This document shows positions 1-8,429 of a DNA stretch of 20,512 bases, one piece after another. The position numbers and the translations under genes are program-made. The stretch is from Nemertoderma westbladi (Eukaryota; Xenacoelomorpha; Nemertodermatida; Nemertodermatidae), in the NCBI GenBank assembly GCA_032718475.1, contig JAUCBJ010001554.1, forward strand, positions 1 through 20,512, read 5' to 3'. Positions within the stretch are counted from its first letter, which is position 1; every line of letters starts with the position of its first letter. The notes below the pieces were generated by a model. It was not told the origin of the DNA. It ran no database searches and saw nothing but the letters and a program-made list of their open reading frames with translations.

Positions 1-264
1 CGGGAATACTAACTGAACTATAATGCATCAATTATTGTGATACCTATATTAGGAAACTATGATACGAGCACATAACCAGCTGTTTTTATCGTTATAATTC
101 GAATTATTCTCTATCTAATTACATATTTTTTATGTATATAAATATAATATCCATTTATGGTTTATATTATATATTGGGTCAATATATTATAATTTATGGT
201 TTTATACGAGTTTAGAATTTCATAATAAGTTTTAATTCATAGTTCAATAATTAAAAGTAATAAT

Positions 265-658
265 TCATAAGTTTAGAATTTCTATGTGGACAATGTATCC
301 TTTCTTCAATAAATCGGATTTATCAAGTAACAAAGCGACTATGTGGAAGCTGTGGTGTTGCCAATATCTGGGGTATTGTGGCATTCTTCCCAAAATACAC
401 CCTTGCAACAACCAAATACCCATTAGAGTCACAAAGAATAAATAGTTTGATCCTAAAGCGGGAACGTTTCGTGCGAATAAATACATTGAATCCGAGCCGA
501 CCTTTGAAAAGTAGTAATGCTTCATCAAGGGATAAATTCCGACCTGGTGTATACTGTTTACAGATATCACTTACTAATTCTGTAATACCGTGGATTCTTG
601 TTTCCCTGTCCTCAGGATCTACATTGTTTGGGTTCAATAAAACACTAAAAACGTACTA
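265..658 (-). pseudogene. piggyBac-type transposase fragment, frameshifted
   Basis: This is a remnant of a piggyBac (PGBD4-like) DDE transposase, the enzyme that cuts and pastes at TTAA sites. The first segment (from a stop at 656-658 down to about 323) carries YTPGRNLSLDEALLLFKGRL, matching the family block around the first catalytic Asp. KLFILCDSNGY follows, matching the block around the second Asp. The reading then continues in another frame with LLKKGYIVHIE (to about 265). This corresponds to the family's KGY..(x)..DN block, but the expected third Asp is Glu and the Asn-Tyr part is lost. The intact enzyme is normally over 500 residues, so only about 120 central residues survive. It is broken by at least one frameshift and by truncation at both ends, and must be inactive. 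Homology is from motif recognition; the exact family branch is not determined. Confidence 0.8.
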
Positions 659-681
659 ACGTAACTCTAACTTGCTTCACC

Positions 682-847
682 GTGTTGCTATGGTACCGCG
701 TCCATTAAATCCGCAGTAGTCGATATAGTAGGGGTAGGTAGCGGTCCCATAGTCTAATAATGTTTAGAGAAGCCGTTGCTATGTCGAAACACCCAGTTGC
801 TGTGGTAATTTTGAATCATAACCTCTACCCTGCAAACCATAGCAACA
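682..847. repeat. Short inverted repeat flanking about 140 bp
   Basis: TGTTGCTATGGT (682-693) is repeated inverted as ACCATAGCAACA (836-847). Related words GTTGCTATG and GTTGCTGTGG lie between them (about 775-806). The block adjoins the broken 5' side of the piggyBac remnant. It could be a MITE-sized element or a chance hairpin; no clear target-site duplication was found. Confidence 0.35.
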
Positions 848-1650
848 TTAAAATAATGTTTATTAACATCTTTATTCAAATAATAAAATATTAAAATTCA
901 AATGTTAAACTAATGCCAGTTTTAATATTTTTTTGGCAAAGCGCTCGGACCCTGTGCAATAAAAGTGCACTTTCGGCAGTATTCGGTAACCAATATTAAT
1001 CAGTGTTATTTTAACATTGGAATTCTAATAGTTAGTGGGTTTCCCACCCTTACAATTCTAATGTTATTCTAACATTAAGCTAATATTGGAATTATTTCAT
1101 AGCATTCTCATAGCATTCCTGATTTAGTTTCTCACTATTTTCTCATTATTATTCTAACATTAGTACATCAATACTAAAACATTATGATTTTAATGTTATT
1201 AAATGCATGGTATCTTGTAATAGGCCTACATAGAGTTTCCATATAAACAATGTTATTTCTATAAATGCAATAACTTAATACATCTGAACAAAATTGGTGC
1301 GGTTTGTTTTATAATATTACAGAATAACAATGGGTAAAAACGCTATTTATTAATATTATAATCATAATATGAATAATAATATTAGCATTATGTGTAAAAA
1401 AAACGCAATGCTTTTATCTTATTATCTTATAGCAAATATATCTAACAACAGTAATTTACAATAATGTCTGGTTAATCCCCAATGTAGTGCTAATCTCGTA
1501 GGTATAAAAACACAGAACGTTCCGATACCTAATAGGACAATCTATTACAATTTTATTATTAATTTAAAAGATATTACAAGAAACAAACAATTAAAATTTG
1601 ATATAAATAAAGGTTGACCTATTTTAAGCACATGTAGGCCTATATAGTAC
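848..1650. other. AT-rich stretch without a recognisable gene
   Basis: No coding region is supported here. The stretch is very AT-rich and contains recurrent words of the type TTCTAACATTA and its partial inverse TAATGTTA at about 1005-1200, giving many small potential hairpins but no clean tandem period. A TAATAAAAT block near 1545-1555 could act as a minus-strand poly(A) signal for the exon candidate at 1660-1753. Confidence 0.5.
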
Positions 1651-1659
1651 AAGTTCTTA

Positions 1660-1753
1660 TTAAGTCCAATCAAAAGTCTCAATTCCAGTCTCGATTTCGT
1701 TTTCTATCTTTTCCATTGCGATACACTCCTCGGCTCCTCCAACTTTTCTAGCA
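1660..1753 (-). CDS. Possible terminal exon of an unknown gene
   Basis: On the minus strand a pyrimidine-containing tract ending in TTTACAG is followed by 30 open codons and a TAA. The peptide ends IENEIETGIETFDWT and includes KVGGAEECIAMEK, a composition more like a real acidic C-terminus than translated AT-rich filler. An AATAAA-like signal lies about 105 bp downstream. No matching upstream exon was recognised, and insertions at 2190-2980 lie in the way. I cannot assign a function, and this could be chance. Confidence 0.25.
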
Positions 1754-2012
1754 CTGTAAAGTAATTAAGATTACATTAATTAAGATTACATTGATTACAT
1801 TATTAGATTACCATAATATTAAGTTGACAGCGACATGGTATTCCGTCATATAAGTTAAGAAAATTATGTTATAAATCCTCAAACCTAAACCAACCCGCCC
1901 ACATGCATAATATTTAACACACAAATCCTCACCACTATTATTTATCTAATACAAAACTAATCTTTCATTATATATACACATATATCATAATCTATACATT
2001 ATAATATAATTA

Positions 2013-2143
2013 TACTAACATGTTCTTTCAGTAGATCCACCAGCGCGCCACGCAACTTGAACAAAATAGTTTGTAATCACTTTCTCCACCTTCGCGTCAA
2101 CACCATAGGACTAGTGTTCAGTGAGAAAGCTAGAGAAATTTAA
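2013..2143 (+). other. Candidate branch point, splice acceptor and short open exon
   Basis: TACTAAC (2013-2019), the ideal branch-point word, is followed by TGTTCTTTCAG (AG at 2030-2031). From 2033 a frame stays open for 36 codons to a TAA at 2141-2143. The region is noticeably less AT-rich than its surroundings. No homology is recognised and no partner exon was found, so this may be a genuine 3' exon or a decoy. Confidence 0.2.
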
Positions 2144-2192
2144 TTGAAATTTAATTTAAATTTGTATCTCATAACTGAGCCTCGTGCTGCGC
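2144..2192. other. Short spacer with no feature recognised
   Basis: The bases between the exon candidate and the inverted-repeat element are AT-rich at first (repeated AATTTAA-type words) and turn GC-rich near 2180. Nothing else is visible. Confidence 0.4.
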
Positions 2193-2508
2193 GAAGGCCC
2201 CACGGGCGTGTTATTTTAGGTTATTATGTTACGAGCTTCAAACTATAGCAGTTCTTCCTAGGGTACAGAATAAAGTTATTTACTTTACTTTCTTTACATA
2301 AAATGAAACACAATAATATTATGTTCAAATTATCCTACTGCGTGAATGTGGGGCGAGCCACGAAAGTAAGCGTTCTCTAGATCTGTGGGTCCGTGTTTTT
2401 AAATGTGAATAACTCGGCTAATTCTCGATGAAATCTAATCCAACTTAGTACACATGTTGTTTGGCAAAAGTTTATCAATTTTCCAAATAGAATTTGCGTG
2501 GGGCCTTC
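2193..2508. mobile_element. Possible 316-bp element with 12-bp inverted ends
   Basis: GAAGGCCCCACG (2193-2204) reappears exactly inverted as CGTGGGGCCTTC (2497-2508), bounding 316 bp of AT-rich non-coding sequence. An internal GC-rich block at 2346-2371 (GTGGGGCGAGCCACGAAAG) is nearly repeated at about 13335-13360. The size and inverted ends suggest a MITE-like element. However, no target-site duplication is evident, and closely related words also occur at 2970-2982 and 10063-10074, so the word may instead belong to a larger repeat family. Confidence 0.35.
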
Positions 2509-2712
2509 AGGATGAGCTAATGAAGGAGAATAGTATTATGTTGACTATACTTGCAACTTTAGTACAGAATATCGGACGATATGGCAATTTGATAGCACCG
2601 GTGGTGGAATGTCTTATGCTAGTTATTTGGTGATCAGATGTACAGGACGAGTGCAACGAGGGTTGTAATGAAGACGAGTGTTGTAACAATAACTCGTAAA
2701 CAACCTGGTTTA
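2507..2712 (-). repeat. Second copy of the SINE tail
   Basis: On the minus strand this segment repeats, with many substitutions, the tail of the adjacent SINE. Both have a GTTGC..TCGTCCT.TACA block, then GATCACCAAATA or GGTCACCAAATA, then an A(A/G)ACATTCC block, then a GCCATAT or GGCAATAT block. The two copies lie head to tail about 150 bp apart. Either two insertions share a 3' end (as SINEs share tails with a partner LINE), or the tail was tandemly duplicated. Confidence 0.5.
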
Positions 2713-2715
2713 GCA

Positions 2716-2984
2716 TATTAGACGGTTTGACATTTTATCCAATATTGCCAAAGGAATGTTTTAACGCATATATTTGGTGACCAGGTTGTATAGGACGAAC
2801 GCAACAAGTTTTGTAGTGGATACAAGTATCCATTTTCTATAAATCGTGTTAAGGCAGGTTAAATATTCTAGTCCCTTCAAAGCATTCGTGCCGAAAAGGA
2901 AAACTGCCGTGGCCCATGCTGGGATTAAACCCACGACCTCCGTGAGATGTGAATTCAATGCAACCACTACGTGGGACCTTACGT
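2716..2984 (-). mobile_element. tRNA-derived SINE
   Basis: Read on the minus strand, the element begins with a tRNA-like head. An A-box-like TAGTGGTTGCA lies at 2962-2972 and a B-box-like GGGTTTAATCCC at 2921-2932. The 40-bp spacing is about that of tRNA genes. The B box differs from the consensus GGTTCGANNCC at two places. A non-tRNA body and tail follow to about 2716. The tRNA folding capacity is degraded, so this is a RNA polymerase III-derived retroposon, not a functional tRNA. The tail is related to the copy at 2507-2712. Confidence 0.6.
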
Positions 2985-3021
2985 ATCAAACTTGACGCAA
3001 CAAACATGGTTTGCACCAGGT

Positions 3022-3052
3022 TTATATATTATAAATTTATATATTAAATATA
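3022..3052 (+). promoter_or_regulatory. TATA-rich segment upstream of the 3077 start
   Basis: A run of TATATATTATAAATTTATA type sequence lies 25-55 bp before the ATG at 3077. It could contain a TATA box for the split gene, but such runs are common in this AT-rich window, so support is weak. Confidence 0.25.
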
Positions 3053-3076
3053 CAACTTCAATAAGTAGCGGCTGAG

Positions 3077-3577
3077 ATGGGGTCGTTCATAAACATACCA
3101 AGAAGTCAACCTCCAGTCTATATCAACACTCCATCGAACATGAGTTCTAATAATGAACCATATGTACGTCCAAACAATACCGAGCTACCAAGCAGTCAAC
3201 CTCCGGTCTATATCAACACTCCATCGAACATGAGTTCTAATAATGAACCATATTTGGGTCATAGCAACAGCGGCAGCCAAAGTCCTTTTATCAGAGGTTA
3301 GACATTTTTATTCCTAAATGCTAATACATTTTCACCTCACTTAACTGTTTTTTTAAACTTTATTACCACATTATTACAATTAATATTATTATTTTTAAGG
3401 TGATGACTGCGGGCCTCTTGAAATTCATTCTCCCACGCCCGTGGTGGAGGGTGAGGGGGAAACACTACTAACCGCGCTGGTATGGAAATTATGTTTCCTG
3501 AGCTTCCTGTAAGGACGGAAGAAGAACTCAAAAACTTAGAAAAACGATTAGATGATGAGCAGACGCGCCGTGCTTTG
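3077..3577 (+). CDS. Split gene with 30-residue repeats and DUF4806-like segment (partial)
   Basis: Exon 1 (3077-3296) begins at an ATG in good context (GAGATGG). It encodes two near-identical copies of a 30-residue unit (QPPVYINTPSNMSSNNEPY), exactly 90 bp apart. A donor-like GAG/GTTAGA at 3297 and a T-rich tract ending AAG at 3399 suggest an intron of about 100 bp. The second exon ends at a good donor (TTG/GTAAGT, exon end 3577). Its last part, FPELPVRTEEELKNLEKRLD, matches my memory of the start of DUF4806, a helical domain of unknown function common in invertebrate genes tied to transposons. The two parts are one frame apart if the acceptor at 3399 is used. An AG at 3454-3455 would restore frame, or the G-run near 3455 has an indel. 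Later exons are not identified; GKNVTYRIALILLF near 3670-3710 is a candidate. Confidence 0.5.
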
Positions 3578-3989
3578 GTAAGTTATATTTATATAAAAGT
3601 AATTAATATTTTTATTCTTAAATTGTTACTTTATACACCAAAATCAGGAGAAATAGTTTCAGGAAAAAATGTAACTTATAGAATTGCATTGATTTTACTT
3701 TTTCCCCGGTGGGTAGAATTTCTTAAATTTTATAACATCTGTTAAAAGAGCATCAACTAGAAAATATTTGCACGTAATTTGAGCAAAATCCATCATGCAC
3801 ACATTCAAAGTTATTTCGTACTCCAGTGTCTGCAAGGCGAACTCCAAAACGGAACTCAATATCCAATATTGGTTTATGTTGTTAGTTAAGCGGCTCTCTA
3901 GTTACGTAATAAATATTCTAGAACACTATTATTTAACATTGAGTAAGGCACCATCTTATATTGGAGCCAGATTTATATACTGTAGCTAT

Positions 3990-5338
3990 GTGCTATATAT
4001 GTACTATATATGTACTATATATGTACTATATATGTACTATATGTGTATATATGTACTAAATGTACTATATATGTACTATATATGTACTATATGTGTACTA
4101 TATATGTACTATATATGTACTATATGTACTATATATGTACTATATATGTACTATATATGTACTATATGTGTATATATGTACTATATGTACTATATATGTA
4201 CTATATATGTACTATATGTGTACTATATATGTACTATATATGTACTATATGTACTATATATGTACTATATATGTACTATATGTGTACTATATATGTACTA
4301 TATATGTACTATATGTGTATATATGTACTATATATGTACTATATATGTACTATATGTGTATATATGTACTATATGTACTATATATGTACTATATATGTAC
4401 TATATGTGTACTATATATGTACTATATATGTACTATATATGTACTATATGTGTATATATGTACTATATGTGTATATATGTACTATATGTACTATATGTGC
4501 TATATATGTACTATATGTGCTATATATGTACTATATATGTACTATATATGTACTATATGTGTATATATGTACTATATGTACTATATATGTACTATATATG
4601 TACTATATGTATACTATATATGTACTATATATGTACTATATATGTACTATATGTGTATATATGTACTATATGTACTATATATGTACTATATATGTACTAT
4701 ATATGTAATGTACTATATGTGTATATATGTACTATATATGTACTATATGTGTATATATGTACTATATGTACTACATATGTACTATATATGTACTATATAT
4801 GTACTATATATGTACTATATGTGTATATATGTACTATATATGTACTATATGTACTATACATGTACTATATATGTACTATATATGTACTATATATGTACTA
4901 TATGTGTATATATGTACTATATGTACTATATATGTACTATATATGTACTATATGTGTATATATGTACTATATATGTACTATATATGTACTATATGTGTAT
5001 ATATGTACTATATGTACTATATATGTACTATATATGTACTATATATGTACTATATATGTACTATATATGTACTATATGTGTATATATGTACTATATATGT
5101 ACTATATATGTACTATATGTGTATATATGTACTATATGTACTATATATGTACTATATATGTACTATATGTACTATATATGTACTATATATGTACTATATA
5201 TGTACTATATATGTACTATATGTGTATATATGTACTATATATGTACTATATATGTACTATATGTGTATATATGTACTATATGTACTATATATGTACTATA
5301 TATGTACTATATATGTACATATATAGTACATATATATA
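3990..5338. repeat. 1.35-kb AT satellite of 9/10/11-bp words
   Basis: The whole block is built from three words: GTACTATATAT (11 bp), GTACTATAT (9 bp) and GTGTATATAT (10 bp). They follow recurring higher-order orders such as 9-10-9-11-11, with rare point variants (for example TACATATGT near 4770, GTGCTATA near 4500). Because the 11-bp word contains no stop in any phase, long forward frames run through it encoding Tyr/Ile/Val/Cys/Met-only peptides. These are artefacts of the repeat, not genes. The right edge has a palindromic GTACATATATAGTAC turn at about 5314-5328 and then GAGGATA repeats. Strand self-complementarity (GTAC, ATAT) means the array can extrude hairpins. Confidence 0.95.
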
Positions 5339-5360
5339 GAGGATATAGAGGATAGAGGAC

Positions 5361-6017
5361 ATGTCGGGATCGGCTTGTTGCAGCTGTAATGCGACAACGG
5401 GGCGATGCGCCAAGTGTGTTTGTGCACGGCAGGGGAGGTTATGTACAAACTGTGCCCCTGGGGGGAAAAATAATTGTTGAAATAGGGGACAAGCTGGTAC
5501 ACAAATACCGGTTGCACCAGTATTGTCTGACACCAGAGCGCTTCATCAGTCGCAGCCGCTACCAGTGCGTGACAATCCCGACGTTTTGGCCCCCGTCTTC
5601 TATTCCCAGGATGGGGGGCGATTATCGGCATTAGCCAGCGACACTACCAGTGATGACGACACAACACTGGTAGACTTGGACGTGACTCTGGTCCCCTCAA
5701 CCCCACGGGATTGTCTCCCCCTCTCGTTACAAACTATAGGATCGTCATCGTCGGGTTCCGTTGGCTCCACAACAACATCGTCGGGTACCGCTGGCCCCAC
5801 AACAACATCGTCGGGTTCCGCTGGCCCAACAACAACATCGTCGGGATCCGCTGGCCCCACAACAACATCGTCGGGTTCCGCTGGCCCAACAACAACATCG
5901 TCGGGATCCGTTGGCCCCACAACCACATCGTCGGGTTCCGCTGGCCCTGCTTCCACCACGTCATCGTCGGGTTCCGTTGGCCCCACAACAACATCGTCGG
6001 GTTCCTTGGGCATCTAG
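5361..6017 (+). pseudogene. Cys-rich/Gly-Ser-Thr repeat ORF interrupted by one TGA
   Basis: From the ATG at 5361 the frame gives a 39-residue Cys-rich head with clustered CxxC pairs (CCSCNATTGRCAKC, then CTNCAPGG). An in-frame TGA follows at 5478-5480, and the same frame then stays open to the stop at 6015-6017. The Cys-rich module resembles one I recall at the start of ORFs in mobile elements of many marine invertebrates (pattern GRC..C.C...GR.C..C.PG). It is followed by a Ser/Asp-rich linker (about residues 55-125) and about eight and a half copies of a decapeptide GSAGPTTTSS, mucin-like and likely disordered. One nonsense change is the only visible lesion, so it is recently dead or read through. 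Downstream partners such as a recombinase or reverse transcriptase are not seen. Function unknown. Confidence 0.5.
5749..6011 (+). repeat. 30-bp coding minisatellite
   Basis: About eight and a half units with start points every 30 bp (5749, 5779, 5809, 5839, 5869, 5899, 5929), then a longer unit of 36 bp before 5965 and 5995. The consensus is close to TCGGGTTCCGCTGGCCCAAC AACAACATCG, written in two parts. It encodes GSAGPTTTSS in the frame of the host ORF. The period is a multiple of three, so the opposite strand and other frames are open too; those readings are shadows. Confidence 0.95.
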
Positions 6018-7129
6018 TAGCCAGTATTATTTGTCTTACAAATATGATTATTATATTTATTACCGGTATATACTGGGAAATGGCTACTTCAATCGCTATA
6101 TAACTACAGTTTATAAAAGTAGAGTCCAGATATGATAGTCTAAATTTTTTTTAGTTTTAGATTAAAAAGAAAGGGCAATTCCGCATTTCAGCAAATCAGT
6201 GGCCTCATTTTTTTGCTACAAAACAGGGCTCTGTGGGAAAAGACTTAGATATTTTTATACTGGGAAAAAACATTTAATAAATTATTGTTTTTTATTTTTT
6301 GTTAAAAAAAATTAAGTAATATACAACTGGCAATGAGTACATTGCATATACTGTACTTGCTGTTACTTATAAAGGTGAAGAACGGCAACTTATAATCAGC
6401 TGTGTTCCCCTTGCATGAAACCTCTATAGGGGCTGTTGCGCTGTCAGTCACAGAGATAACAGTCCATGGGCTAAGGATTTACCCATTGGGCGCTAACTAT
6501 CAGGTAGTCCATACCAACTGTCAGACAAGTCTTTTTCAACTATCAGATAGAAGATTGCCCAGTTACAAGTTGCCCTCAGTTGTATTTTTTAAACCCCCGA
6601 GTGTTGTTGACGGAGTCTGTTACTTCCGAAATCGTTGATCGTGGTGCCACGGTGCCTGAATTCTGGCTTTGATTAAAAACTCTGAACTGCTGAACGATGA
6701 TCGATGATCGTGAACTGAATCGTGATGGAGTCAATTAAACGTAAACAATGAAACGATTGCGATGGACAATGGAGTCTATTCGCAATGTATCCAGAACGAT
6801 ATGATGGCGACGGAGTCTATTACAGTATTAAACATCGGAAATTATAGGGGAAATTTTAGCAAGTTGTGTTTATTTTAGCTGATAGACAAGATTACATGTT
6901 TACCAAGTTTGGTATAATTTAGTCAGAGATTGAAAGAGTTAAGATTTTAATGAGTTACGTTATTTTGTTCCTCTAAGACAGACGATTTCTGCAAATCCTT
7001 GACAAAAACAAATATTGTTTTCTGCATCAGATGTATCAAACATTCAGCAAGATATTGGAAATAAAAGTAAATTGAAATAGTGCAATTATACTTCTAAACC
7101 TTTCTTTATGAACTGAATAAAATTAACTG
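6018..7129. other. Gene-poor spacer with scattered GGAGTC words
   Basis: No coding region is convincing: the longest frame, 6402-6638, shows no recognisable domain. At 6608-6825 a word close to CGGAGTCTATTAC occurs four times (about 6610, 6726, 6771, 6811), together with repeated GATCGATGATCG words. This is a decayed local repeat. The rest is AT-rich. Confidence 0.5.
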
Positions 7130-7279
7130 GAGTAGAGCAATTATATTTGACACCTTCATGAACTGAGTAAAAAAGTAACTTGAATTACTGCAATTATACT
7201 TGCTTGAGTAAAGCAATTATATTTGACAACTTTATGAACTGAGCAAAAAAGTAACTTGAATTACTGCAATTATACTTAA
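7130..7279. repeat. 75-bp tandem repeat, two full copies
   Basis: Copies start at 7130 and 7205 (GAGTAGAGCAATTATATTTG and GAGTAAAGCAATTATATTTG) and are about 90 percent alike. A decayed partial copy precedes them at about 7055-7129, sharing the GCAATTATACTT and TTTATGAACTGA blocks. Confidence 0.85.
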
Positions 7280-7326
7280 TACCTTTATGAAATTTTACTA
7301 CTAAAACTTACAAAAATTATATATAC

Positions 7327-7545
7327 AAAACAATAAACAGTCACTTTACCAAATTAAGGAAAGGAGCAGGTTACAGAGGCAGGCCTTTCTAACCAAAACA
7401 ATAAACGATCATTTAACTAATTGAGGGAAAGGAGCAGGTTACAGAGGCGGGATTTTCTAACAAAAACAATAAACAGTCACTTTAGCAAATCAGGGAGAGG
7501 AGCAGGTTACAGAGACGGGATTTTCTAACCAAAACAATAAACGAT
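7327..7545. repeat. 68-bp tandem repeat, three copies plus a stub
   Basis: The anchor AAAACAATAAAC occurs at 7327, 7395, 7463 and 7531, an exact 68-bp period. Each unit also has a GGAGCAGGTTACAGAG purine-rich block followed by TTTTCTAAC or CTTTCTAAC. Alternate units differ (AGTCACTTTA versus CGATCATTTA), hinting at a two-unit higher-order form. The last units run into the 3' end of the minus-strand zinc-knuckle ORF and supply its stop codon. Confidence 0.9.
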
Positions 7546-8390
7546 AACACCGCTGGTGTTATTAGTGCCCGATATCGCTTCGCCGGTGGCCCCTCAGAAT
7601 GGCCCGGTTGTCTCCCTCTAGTGGCGTCCCATAGGATCATTTTCATTGCCTTTGGTACGTGCTCCACCAAGAAATCCCTAAACTCCCTTCGGTTCTCTGG
7701 CGTCCACCTGTCCAGATACCTTTGCGTGTTCATCACTCCAGCGTACGACGCCGCCGTTGCTACCTCTTGGTAGGTAAACGGTAGCCTGCGCTTTATGATT
7801 TCCATGTGAGTCTCCTGATTGATAAGGAAGAAACCCCACTTGAACTCCTGGGCCTTCATGCGCTGGCGCGTCATGGCCCCGACGTCGGCCCACTCCTTGA
7901 ATCTCGTGAACTTCTCCTCGTCGTTCATCCAGTCGCACTCGCGTCCGTAGTGTCCCCGAAAGTGGCACTTTGGACATCGGTTATGCAACCATGGACACGC
8001 CCCCATCCTGTGGCTTGGTTCTCTACAGTAGAGACAAAAGGTTCCCTTTTGGAACCGGTATAGACAGCTGCTTTCCCGATGAGTCTGTCTCCCACAGTAG
8101 TCGCAGCCGAGTACCAATGTCTCCCGTCCCACCTCGTCTTTCGTCCCAAGCGATCTCCGCGGTCTGTGGAGTCGCTGGTAGGCGAACTTCTCTACGTTGG
8201 TCTCCCTGTTTACGTCGATCTCTCCGCCCCTCTCGGGCATCGTCTCCCCGAATACTATCCGTGGTGCAGTCCCCGGTTGCTCGCCCAACCTGATGGTGCT
8301 CCCCGCGAAATCCATCGCCGGCTCCTCGTGCACCCAGGTCCGCTTGCCGGATCTGTTCCAGAAGGCCCTCGCCCCACTGGCCGTCACCAC
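7482..8390 (-). CDS. Three-zinc-knuckle protein, Gag-like or element-encoded
   Basis: The minus-strand frame is open from a stop at 8460-8462 to 7482. No ATG begins it: the first usable start codon is a GTG at 8388-8390, so the true 5' end is probably truncated or on another exon. Three CX2CX4HX4C zinc knuckles follow one another: CDYCGRQTHRESSC, CLYCREPSHRMGAC and CPKCHFRGHYGREC. Such knuckles bind single-stranded nucleic acid and are typical of retroelement Gag and some transposon accessory proteins. Downstream are a conserved-looking EFKWGFF block and YLDRWTPENRREFRDFL. A diverged relative with the same layout lies at 14454-15238. The last roughly 22 residues come from the 68-bp satellite, so the original C-terminus is lost. 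A plus-strand frame over the first third is a shadow. Specific family unknown. Confidence 0.6.
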   Translation of the reverse strand: MVTASGARAFWNRSGKRTWVHEEPAMDFAGSTIRLGEQPGTAPRIVFGETMPERGGEIDVNRETNVEKFAYQRLHRPRRSLGTKDEVGRETLVLGCDYCGRQTHRESSCLYRFQKGTFCLYCREPSHRMGACPWLHNRCPKCHFRGHYGRECDWMNDEEKFTRFKEWADVGAMTRQRMKAQEFKWGFFLINQETHMEIIKRRLPFTYQEVATAASYAGVMNTQRYLDRWTPENRREFRDFLVEHVPKAMKMILWDATRGRQPGHSEGPPAKRYRALITPAVLSFIVLVRKSRLCNLLLSLIC

Positions 8391-8429
8391 CCTTCCGCCA
8401 ACCCAGTCCGTGTCCGAGTGGCCTATCCT

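Noticed and set aside
2921-2972. Functional tRNA gene
   Set aside because: A- and B-box-like words are present but the B box is degenerate, no cloverleaf with paired acceptor stem could be drawn, and a long tail follows; a SINE fits better.
3795-5355. Long plus-strand open frames of up to 514 codons encoding Tyr/Ile/Val/Cys/Met strings
   Set aside because: They are translations of the GTACTATATAT satellite, open in several phases because the 11-bp word has no stop; composition is not protein-like.
5600-6013. Minus-strand open frame through the 30-bp minisatellite giving PDDVVVGPAE repeats
   Set aside because: The period is a multiple of three, so every frame stays open; the plus-strand reading continues the Cys-rich head in frame and is preferred.
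6402-6638. 78-codon plus-strand ORF
   Set aside because: No domain or homology is recognised, and no promoter or partner is seen; length is expected by chance.
8079-8429. Upstream extension of the BEL integrase frame
   Set aside because: It lies antisense to the zinc-knuckle domains and has no retroelement similarity; integrase-like sequence begins only after about 8430.
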